A program made the translations under genes and the position numbers. The notes beneath the pieces are model-generated. The model worked only from the letters and a program-made list of their open reading frames with translations, did not search any database and was not told the DNA's origin. A stretch of DNA of 52,683 bases from a virus. Below are positions 1 to 9,300 of the stretch, one piece after another (position 1 is the first letter of the stretch; every line of letters starts with the position of its first letter). Where the stretch lies: positions 1 to 52,683 of IMG/VR virus record IMGVR_UViG_3300030329_005293. One strand, written 5' to 3'.

Positions 1-99
1 TTACGCAAATGTAAGGATATTACGAATTTGAATAACGCCAGTCAAAACAGTTGCAGATCCATCACCATTCTGAGCAAGGATACCCACTTGAACAATGCT
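1..99. repeat. Terminal direct repeat, left copy
   Basis: Bases 1-99 are identical to 52585-52683. The duplicate holds the last 32 codons of the repeat-rich tail-fibre gene, so the linear record is a circle cut inside that gene. A 99-base overlap is what a fixed k-mer assembler leaves on a circular contig. The molecule is therefore complete and circularly permuted, or circular, and this is not a biological terminal repeat unless reads show otherwise. Confidence 0.9.
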
Positions 100-2358
100 G
101 CCAGAGGTGGGGGCAGTCAATGTACACATACCATCATTTGAACTGCTATCCAAAAAAATCGGTTGACCTACACCAACACCATTGGCAACAGCGTTTGCAA
201 ATTTAAATGCAACCACAGAACCTTGCATTGTCGCCACTTTTTTAGATTGATCAGCACCACTCGCGTCTTCTACTGCTATGCCGAAAACAATTGAGTCAGA
301 GACAGAAGATGAAGATGCTTTGAAAGTTTTGCCATTAGATTGATCAATGCGTAAACAACAACCAGAGTCATAAGCCTCCCCAGACGTCATTTTTAGGCCA
401 GCATAAATCCCAGCAGCATAACCATTTGCAGCCAATTGGATTGCCCCACCGGGATTGGCTTGAAATTTCGAGGCATTGGCTTCAATATCTACACTTCGAG
501 AGTCAGTGATAGAGATAACAGCAGCATTGTTTTCTTTGAAAACAAGCCCGTTCTCTCCTTCGACTACTAATGAATCCCCCGCACGATGAATTTTGTCTGT
601 TTCAAGATTTCTCAATCCAGACAAATCCTTATTCCCATCCACAACCAAGGCTTTTGAGTTTTCAGCTTGCCCAGGCGTGGTTACATCAACATAATTCAGC
701 TCTGCAGTTGAGGCAGTTAGTCCATCAAGTTTGTTGATCTCAGCAGCAGTAGAGGTCACGCCATCAAGAATATTCAACTCTGCTGCAGTGGAGGTCACGC
801 CATCAAGAATATTGAGCTCAGAAGTTGAAGCTGTTAGTCCAGTAAGTTTGTTAAATTCGGCAGCACTAGCAGTAAGATTCACTCCCGACAATTGCAGACT
901 TGTCGCATTGACTTGACCTGCTGATCCATAAATCACTGCTTTGGAATTGTTAATTGCGCCAGCACTACTGGTGTTGAGCAAATTCAATTCAGAGGTAGTA
1001 GTATCAACGCCATCAAGTTTGTTCAACTCAGCAGCAGTGGAGGTCACGCCATCGAGAATATTGAGTTCAGCAGCAGTAGAGGTCACGCCATCGAGAATAT
1101 TCAACTCAGCAGCAGTGGCTGTTACGCCGTCAAGAATATTGAGCTCAGCAGCAGTGGCTGTTACACCGTCAAGAATGTTCAACTCAGCAGTTGTAGAAGT
1201 AACTCCATCTAAGAGATTCAGTTCATCAGTTGAAGCTGTTACACCATCTAAGAGATTGAGTTCTGCAGTTGAGGCGGTCACGCCGTCAAGTTTGTTCAGT
1301 TCTGCAGTTGAAGCTGTTACACCATCAAGAATATTCAACTCTGCTGCAGTAGAAGTAACTCCATCGAGAATATTGAGCTCTGCTGCAGTGGCAGTCACGC
1401 CATCAAGAATATTGAGTTCTGCAGTTGTAGAAGTAACGCCGTCCAACAGATTCAGTTCTGCTGCAGTGGCGGTCACCAAAGCATTACCAAGCTTCAAACC
1501 TTGGCTTGACCCATTATGATTCGCAATTTTTACAAAGTTTGTACTGATTAATTCTACATCACCTTGATTAGAGGCGCTGATAGAGACTCCCGTGTGACCA
1601 TCGATTGATACAGTTGCTGCATTGGAATCAATTGTGATAGCACCCACAGAAGTTGTGAGGTTGACAGCACTATCACCAATAGTGAGATCATCAGATGCCA
1701 TTGAGTTGGCTGTGATGCTATCTGCTGAGGTCAACATTTGTCCAAATGACAGCGCTGCCGCATCGTCGCCAAATGCTACCAACATTTTGTTGGTAGCGGC
1801 ATCTGTTTTTAGGATACCTACCTTGACTTTTGTGACAGTAATTGTGTCGTCGTCACTGTTTACAGTCAATGATGTCAATACCAATCCTTCGATGGAAGAA
1901 GTTGGAGTATTGGTGCTGGCATCTTTAATCGTGATGGTAGATTTACTTGTGCCAGAAGAATAGGAGACTGAATGAATTTCATACAACCCATTGTTGCTGG
2001 AATCCGTTGCCGAGGTGACCAAGATAAAATCATTTGCACTCAAAGAACCGGTCACGTCAGCAGGGATCACAATTGTTGTGGCTGTTGTAGCTGAATTGTC
2101 CACTGAATAAGAAGCAGTGGTCGGATCAACTACCCAACAAATACCACCATCTTTGGCGGTATCATCAGCATAATTTGAATTCATTAGCATGAATCGGTCT
2201 GCTGTAAGGACCTCACTATTAATGGTAGTTGTTGTTCCCAAAACAGTCATGTTCCCATCGACTGTCAAATCTCCTGGAACACTTAAAGTATCGGAAGCTC
2301 CGGGGATAATAGTTCTAATGTTGGTACTGTCAAATCCAGTTACCTTATAAATAGTCAT
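1..2358 (-). CDS. Tail fibre protein with 13-residue repeats
   Basis: 785 aa. ATG at 2358 is preferred over the ATG 12 bases upstream because GAGG sits 6 bases before it, and because it then aligns with the related fibre gene ending at 52118 (both begin M-x-x-Y-K-x-x-G-F-D-S). The middle carries about 18 copies of a 13-residue unit with core E-L-N-(I/L/K)-L-D-G-V-T. The last 130 residues match the C-terminal half of the next gene (2388-2930), a domain with M-Q-G-S-V and N-D-G-(M/L)-C-T motifs. The role is inferred: an elongated virion appendage likely to contact the host surface. It is a late gene, downstream of the small fibre gene around the circle. The copy number of the repeat may vary between relatives or be collapsed by assembly. 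Confidence 0.8.
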   Translation of the reverse strand: MTIYKVTGFDSTNIRTIIPGASDTLSVPGDLTVDGNMTVLGTTTTINSEVLTADRFMLMNSNYADDTAKDGGICWVVDPTTASYSVDNSATTATTIVIPADVTGSLSANDFILVTSATDSSNNGLYEIHSVSYSSGTSKSTITIKDASTNTPTSSIEGLVLTSLTVNSDDDTITVTKVKVGILKTDAATNKMLVAFGDDAAALSFGQMLTSADSITANSMASDDLTIGDSAVNLTTSVGAITIDSNAATVSIDGHTGVSISASNQGDVELISTNFVKIANHNGSSQGLKLGNALVTATAAELNLLDGVTSTTAELNILDGVTATAAELNILDGVTSTAAELNILDGVTASTAELNKLDGVTASTAELNLLDGVTASTDELNLLDGVTSTTAELNILDGVTATAAELNILDGVTATAAELNILDGVTSTAAELNILDGVTSTAAELNKLDGVDTTTSELNLLNTSSAGAINNSKAVIYGSAGQVNATSLQLSGVNLTASAAEFNKLTGLTASTSELNILDGVTSTAAELNILDGVTSTAAEINKLDGLTASTAELNYVDVTTPGQAENSKALVVDGNKDLSGLRNLETDKIHRAGDSLVVEGENGLVFKENNAAVISITDSRSVDIEANASKFQANPGGAIQLAANGYAAGIYAGLKMTSGEAYDSGCCLRIDQSNGKTFKASSSSVSDSIVFGIAVEDASGADQSKKVATMQGSVVAFKFANAVANGVGVGQPIFLDSSSNDGMCTLTAPTSGSIVQVGILAQNGDGSATVLTGVIQIRNILTFA
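690..1480 (-). repeat. 39-bp tandem repeats in the fibre gene
   Basis: Roughly 18 imperfect copies of a 39-bp unit encode the 13-residue E-L-N-x-L-D-G-V-T repeat. Copies from about 1010 to 1480 are contiguous; a second block at about 690-850 follows a diverged interruption. Antisense open frames across this block are a by-product of the repeat and are not genes. Confidence 0.9.
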
Positions 2359-2387
2359 AAAAAACCTCAATTAGTAGGGTGAAAAAA

Positions 2388-2930
2388 TTAACGATTGGTT
2401 GAAATGTGTTGTATCTGTAGCAGGCATTTTCTTAATGTATTGCTCCCATCACCATCTTCAATGAGAATCCCAACTTGCACAACTTCTGTGCCTGCTAATG
2501 TGGGCGCAACCATTGTGCAAAGTCCATCATTTGTGTTGGTGTCCAAATAGACTTTTTTTCCACAACTGTTATCATTGGGCGGGGTACTAAATTTAAAATC
2601 TAAAACGCTTCCTTGCATTACTGCAATGAGCACACTTTGATTGGCACTGCTACATTCTTCATTTGATACGCCAATACACAACGCCTCGGTTGGGGCATCG
2701 TTGGCACTCTTATAAATTTTGCCATTGACATTCATTCTCACACAGGTCCCCTTGATAAAAGGCTCGCCTGATTGCAATGTTATTCCTCCAACCAATGCCA
2801 ATGTAGCCGTGTTGTTATTTTGCTGTCGGACTACAAATTTGGCAATATCTGTGGCACTGTATTCTTGATCGGACATTTGTAGTCCAGACACAGTGAAATT
2901 GGTTGAAGAAATAGTGGGGCGAGATGGCAT
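2388..2930 (-). CDS. Fibre-associated virion protein, shares C-terminal domain with fibre
   Basis: 180 aa. The start is ATG at 2930, which overlaps the stop of the preceding gene as TGATG and has GGGAG 5 bases upstream; a GTG 12 bases earlier is less likely. From about residue 50 to the end it matches the C-terminal domain of the large fibre: S-G-E-x-(F/Y), K-(I/T)-(Y/F)-K, M-Q-G-S-V-x-x-F-K-F, N-D-G-x-C-T and V-Q-V-G-I-L. It lacks the repeat stalk. It may be a short fibre, a base for the fibre or a decoration protein. Assignment rests on this internal paralogy and on its position in the late operon. Confidence 0.7.
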   Translation of the reverse strand: MPSRPTISSTNFTVSGLQMSDQEYSATDIAKFVVRQQNNNTATLALVGGITLQSGEPFIKGTCVRMNVNGKIYKSANDAPTEALCIGVSNEECSSANQSVLIAVMQGSVLDFKFSTPPNDNSCGKKVYLDTNTNDGLCTMVAPTLAGTEVVQVGILIEDGDGSNTLRKCLLQIQHISTNR

Positions 2931-3346
2931 CAACGCTCCCACGTAGGACGTAAAAAAATGTGGTGTGTAACACTTTCAGAGGTTGTTATCGCCAATCCAC
3001 TTTTCCCATACAGTTTCCCACTTGACGTGTAATAGACGGGGCTCACATTGGGTTGTTCGTCACACGTCACCGCTGCCGAGGAAAACATAAACACTGATTC
3101 TAGACTGGTGTCCGAAGGCAAATTGCTTGCACTCCAAGCCGCTCCGGTACTCTCTTCAGCCAGTAGGGGCTGCATGTTTGTGCTGGGAGATTTATTGTTG
3201 ATACATTTCCATCTGATAATTCTCCCAGCAGTTGGAACTTCAATCTCAAACAAATCTGTGGTCGCATTACCAGACTCCACCACAATTATATGCAACTCTC
3301 CATCTGCTGAAGCCTTATTTTTGGTAACTGTGTAACTGTATGCCAT
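2930..3346 (-). CDS. Probable virion protein, unknown function
   Basis: 138 aa, beginning M-A-Y-S-Y-T-V-T. No family recognised. The composition is beta-rich (many T, S, V, Y) with no membrane segment or signal peptide, as is common in small head or tail accessory proteins. It ends in TGATG overlap with the next fibre-associated gene and begins one base after the giant internal protein stops, so it belongs to the late structural transcription unit. A structural role is inferred from context only. Confidence 0.6.
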   Translation of the reverse strand: MAYSYTVTKNKASADGELHIIVVESGNATTDLFEIEVPTAGRIIRWKCINNKSPSTNMQPLLAEESTGAAWSASNLPSDTSLESVFMFSSAAVTCDEQPNVSPVYYTSSGKLYGKSGLAITTSESVTHHIFLRPTWER

Positions 3347-3347
3347 G

Positions 3348-6300
3348 TTATTCTCCTCTTGGGGGTCTCAATATCTGCCCCCCGGTTGTGAATCCCTTCA
3401 GATCCGCTTCTTTCATCATGAGTTTTTTAATTTTCTTCCGATGTATTTCCTCTGCCACTTGATCTGGAAGATCCTGTTTAATTTTTATACCACTCATTGC
3501 ATTTATCAAGCGCCATGTCAATGGTGTTCTGCTGATTACCTTCTCTCCACCCCTTGCCATCGCTCTTTCCGTTAAATTGGCCGTGTGGAATTCATCACTA
3601 ACTTTTGCTGCACCTGCAATATATCTGGTCCATGGTGATACATCATAAGCATATTTCCTTGCCATGAGCTTGGTGTCACTCAAATAATGGACGAGTTTGC
3701 CGCTGCGAGGATCTACAACACTGTGCATCGGGATGGCCTCTTCTATAGCATTGGCCATGTAAACAAATGGCAGGAAGTTGCTATTCTTTAGATGAACAAC
3801 CGTGGCGGCTATGTCCTGAACTTGGTGCGACCGAGGGTCGTCAAAGGGACGCTGATAGAACATGTACTCTTTGAGAACACCCCACTCTAAGAGAGCCCGT
3901 AAAGCAAAGTGAGATTGAGCCGCAGCATAATGGAATGTTGCCGGATTCTCTTGCAAACTGCTTAAATGAGACTTGGGCGTGTCGAAGCCAGCAAAGTTGA
4001 CAATCTCGGTAACAATACCACCAAGGGAAGCCACCTGTTGAGCAAAAGACTCAATGGGCAATCCAAAACCCTCAATGATGATATTGTTGTCTGGTTGAAC
4101 ATCCAGCCTGATTTTATATAGATTGTACTCTGGCTGATACTTTAGGTCTTCTGCTCTTTTCCTAGCTGCAATCACAGGGTCGGTGGGTCTCTGCTTTTCC
4201 TCATCTCGTATCGATTGGAACATCCTGGGAAGAAACTCATATGCGGTTCGATAGAACTGAGCAAAGAACTGGGGGTTCTTCTGCATCATGTCTAAATGTA
4301 GAATGAAGTTCTTATGGTTCCATGTGAAGAACGGAATGGCCAGCCTCATCCAGTCCCTTTGTGCAGGAGTCAGGTCACTGTAGTTCATCAGGAACTTGTT
4401 TGTATGCGCTGTGGCCTCTTCAACCGTTCCTCCTCGCTTCATGTTGGCGATGAAGTTGATCATCCTGCCTTGGTTCTCTGCACGTCTGGAGAAGGTTTGA
4501 CCCCATTTCTTTGGCATAGCTGTGAAAGCAAAGAATGATCCACTGGCAAAGCCCGACAAGGGACCAAGCGAAGTAATGACAGCATCTTCGACGTGAGAGA
4601 AAACTCTTTTAAACCGCGCACCCCCTCCTTTTGCTTCTGCGGTTCCAAGGGCATGAGCCATCTCCATGAAATCAGACTCAATCATATCGAGGTCAGCATG
4701 GAATGTACTGGAGCCTGAGATAACACCTCGGTCATGAAGCATACCCAGAGCTTCGTCCATATCGCGCAGTATGCCATCACCAAGGTCAATGGTGTTCAAC
4801 TTCTTCGGGTCATAGATATTTGAGAAGATAATCCCTTGCCGCTTTCGGTTGACATATTCCAAAGCCTTTTCCCCTGCTCGTCTGGGGGCTTTGTAGTATT
4901 CGTGAGCGTTTCTCAAGCTGCCATGACGGGCAAAGTGATCAGCTAGGTTAGAGATATGCAAAGACTTCAAGCAGGTGAATGGATTTAATGCACCACCCCA
5001 GCCAACATCAAGTGCATTTTGATATGTGTTACCAATCATGTTTCGCACTGTGAAAGCTGTAGCCATGACGGTCACACGAGTCTTCCACCAGTTGTTCCAC
5101 TGATGAAGTTTTTGCGCCCACCCCGGCATGTCCTTGGGGGTCAGCATTATTCTCATGCTCTCCTCAACCCCTTCTGGTATGTATTGTCGATACAATGGAC
5201 CACTTTTGTTCGGTTCAAAGAACATTTGCAGACTGTCTTTGCTGATATTGGGTAGTCTTTCATCAGCAAGTTCTGGGTGTCTCTTTCGATGAGAATTGAT
5301 GGCAGCTACGTGGGAGTTTATCTCCTCCGTCAAGTCGTCCCAAGCGTTCTTCTTTTCCTTTGCCTTTAGGATTCCATAGGCTTCACTGTCGGGGTTCTTC
5401 ATTTCCGTGAGTTTGTCTATCTGCTTCTGCTTCCCAACTATCTGAGGGAGAAACTTATCCTTGTGGTCAGGCTTCCCTCGCTTTTGAAGAGTGGCTATCT
5501 TTTTTTGACTTGCCTGAATCTGTTTCTCTAAATTCTTTGTGCCTTTATTCTCAGCTTGTTTCTTAGCGATGGTCTTTTTTAACTCGTTTATTTTAGCTTC
5601 GAGGTCTGCAATATCCTTCTGAAAACCTTGGAGAGATGCTGTCTTCTTTCCCTGAATAACTGCCAGTTCTTGGTAGGCAACCTTGATGTCATTATCAATC
5701 TTGGCAACCACCTTGGTCATTCTATCTTCCACAATCTCTTCAAGTCTGGTTTTTACATTGAACGCTTCATTGCCCACAAGTGGAACCACCGGGTCTTTTT
5801 GTGCTTTGGTGTATCGATACTGGTGCATCCGTATACCCATCACCGCTTGTTCTACGGTTTGGGTTTCATTGACTTGCTTGATGTCTCTCACCCATGACAT
5901 CAATGGATTAATCGATTCAACCTTTGCTCCTTCCTCTTGGGCTTCAAGCAAGATTTTATAGGCATCCTCAATCTTCCTCCCCTGTGCATCGATGAACTGC
6001 ATCTCTCCAAGGGTTCCAGACATCATGATCTCAAACTCTTTTTGTCTCTCTCCTCGGTTATACAGAGGCACATAGCCAGCTTTTGTTGCCTCTTCTAAAG
6101 TCGTGAAGGTTCGGATGACCCCCCCTTGGTTGAGAGACCACAGGAAGTCTACCGATGAGAGAGCTTTTGAGGAGTTGAAGAACTGAGCCATCAGCAATTG
6201 AGGACTGACAGCAAACTTCCAGTTTGAATCTTGGCTACCACCCCTGGGGAGAGCATTGATCTCTTCGATTGTACCAGACAACTTTCGCATCTTCTCTTGA

Positions 6301-9300
6301 TCCATATCGATGCTGAGTTGTCGATCAATGGCTCCTCGCTCCAAGGATTTAAGAATCTGTGCTTCATCCTGAATGGGCAAAGCCGCATCAAACCTCATGT
6401 GAGGTACATATCCCTCAACACCCCACAACATCCGTCGTTCATGGGGGGAACGCATAAAGGTGAAGCCATGTTGTTTATAGGCTTCTTCATAGGCTGCGTA
6501 TTTCTCACTCAACATTTCTACCAATGGTTTGATGTCTTCTGATATTTCAGCAGTGTATCGTTCACCAACCACCGTGGGGAGCTGAGACATCCCTTCCATT
6601 CGAGCTATTTGCTTTTCGTCCAGAGCCTTAGCTGCCGCTTGATATTCTTCTGGGGGTCCCTCTTTTCGTAATCGAGCTACCTCCCTTCTTTCTTCTTGGA
6701 ATTTTATTTCGTCTTCTTTACGACGCCCCTTCGGTAGTTTTGCTCTCCCCACTGGTTGACCCACAAACTTTTCCTGAAGAATTTTGAAGGTGTTTGCTCT
6801 CTCCTCAACCGACTTGGGGTCACCCAAATATTTCTTCGTTCCTTCCAAGGTTTTCATGATGGCTTGTAGAAACTCTTCTGTAGACACCGAGGTGCTATCC
6901 ATCAGTTGTCGAGCATCAACCCACAGGTCCTTCTCCCATTCCATCAGGTCTCTGACATAAGCCTCACCCTTGTGATTGGTAGTGATTCTCTCTGCCACCA
7001 TCTTGGGTGTTACCAACTCCAAGGCTTGCTGTTTTTTCTGCTGTTCGGTTATGATATTGGCGATTCTCTTATCGATTGTTTCAAGTTTAGCAACCGTGCC
7101 CTTGTCAAACTTACCAGCTTTTATTTTTTCCAATTGCTTGTTGGCGACTTCCTGCAACTTCTTTAAGTTGGCAAGGGGCTCCTCCCAGAATTTCTGTCTT
7201 GCCTTCTTGAATTCTCTCTTCTTCTGTCTTTTTGCCAATGTGGTCTCATGTTTGGCTGCTTTCTTGTCTTTTTTGGCCTCTTTCAAAATTGGTTTTGAAA
7301 GCTCAGCTTTTTTTTCAGCTACCCCTGCTTTTGTCTCTTCATCAAATTCAAGCAGCTTTTTTTCCAACGCTGCATTTGCCTTTTCAATCCGTTGTTCATG
7401 TTGAGCGATTGATTGTTTAGCTGCCTCTACCATGGATTTGGTTTCGGTTTGATGTTCTAGCAGTTTTGCTTTGGCAATCTCTTCTGCTTCCCCTTTCCCC
7501 GCAGCAGTTGCTTCATCTACCATTTTGGCAGTCTCATCATCAAACGCTTTCAATGCCTTGGTGGTATCAACCTTGGGTGCCTTGGGTGCTGCCTTGGGTG
7601 GGAAGTCTTTATTATCTTTCAACCAATTTAATCGTTGGATACGAGCATCATCTGGTTGGGCTTGTATCAGTCGCTCGTATTTATTCTTCGCTGCTGTTAG
7701 TTCTCTTCCCGGTCTAAGGATCTTGTCTCTTATCAGCCTTTGGTCTATCAACTCTTTGAGTTCTTCATCTTTTTTTAAGACTTGCTTGCCAGCATACATC
7801 AAACTTTGTCTTACTTGGTTTGCTGCCGTTCGCCTTTCAACCGCTTTCTCATGTTGCTTTCTGAGGTCAAAATCCTTCAGTGCTGCCTTGGGGGCTTTTA
7901 TCTCTGGTAAATTAGCCTCAAATGCTTTGTAATCTGAAGCGACTTCAGCATATAACTTGGCATATTCTTCGTTTAACTCTTTAGCGGTATCAACCTTGGG
8001 TGCTGCCTTGGGGGGAGTAGCATGGTGAATAAGATACTCAATAATTTGTTTAGAATCACCTGTTTCATAGAGGTCTAACTTCCTTCCTGCGTTGAATTTT
8101 TTGGCTGCCTTTTGGACCAACCAATAATTATCTAATGATGGGGTTCGCTGGTCTTTATCTAAGGCTTCATCCATCCATCGAAAATAATCCCGAATCACAT
8201 CTTGTATATTAAAATCCTTCTTAGATTCTTGTGCATATCTACTTAATATTGTTTCAAGAAACCTTCTATAATATTTATTAACATCAATAGAATTTTGGAC
8301 TTCATCGACGTCTGTACGGAAAGAAAGCTCGTTGTTCTTTCTTTCTTTCTTTAGCGACAGTAGTTGTTCATTGTATTTTTCAGCCCCTTCTTCTGTTGTC
8401 TTAAACTTTTTTCCAGATAACTTTCTTTTGACCTTCTGTTCAAGCTCAGCCAAAAGAGCCATTCTTTCATATATAGGAACGCTTTCCCAAGCGTTATACT
8501 CTTCCAAAACTATTTGTCTGTGTTCATCATCATATTTCAAAAAATCTGGATGTTGTTTTATAAAACGACTGACTTCTCTTGGGTTAGCCCAAGCATGCCT
8601 TGCATTGGTAAGTTGTCTGTGTTTTTTCTCTGATGTAAATACTTTGTCGGTGTGATAATAATATCCTTCATTTTCAGCTTTTTCTATTATCGATTTAATC
8701 TCGCTTGTTAGCTTCTTGTGCAGGGTTCTCTTCTCTTTTAACTCCCAAAGTTTTTTATCCATAGCGGTATCAACCTTGGGTGCTGCCTCTGCCTGTAGGG
8801 TCTTCTCTAACTCAACTCGTTCGGATGCTCGTTGGGCCTTGATAGTATCGATTGAAGTCTGGTCTATCTTAATTGGCTGCTGTTCAAGTTTCTTGTAATC
8901 TGCATCTCTACGGGCTTGTATCTCTTCTGGTTGTTCAAGTTTGACTGGTTTAATCTTTGCTTCTTTCTTTAATGCAACCTTTTGTTTTCTTCGTGCTTTT
9001 CTATAGTCAGCAGTGGTGGCAGCTAACTTTTGGTCCCTTAGTTTGTTGATTGCAGCAAGCCGTGCCGTTTGAGCCTTGTTCAGTTCTTTAATGGCTTTCT
9101 GGTGTTCTGCCTTTAAGATAGCCAGTTCTTCTGGCGTTGAAACACCTTCCGTGAAAGCCTTTTTTAAGGCTACACGAGCCTTTAGTCGATTGTTCAATGC
9201 CTCTATTTGGTCGGTTATTGCGGTCTTTACATTCTCAACAACATCGTGCTTTTCAATTTCAGCCTTTTTGATTGCCTTGGATAATTGTACCAAGGAGGCT

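Noticed and set aside
731-1519. Plus-strand open frames opposite the fibre repeats
   Set aside because: They are periodic by-products of the 39-bp repeat, giving S-S-A-A-V-E-V-T-P-S-like reiterations with no ribosome sites.
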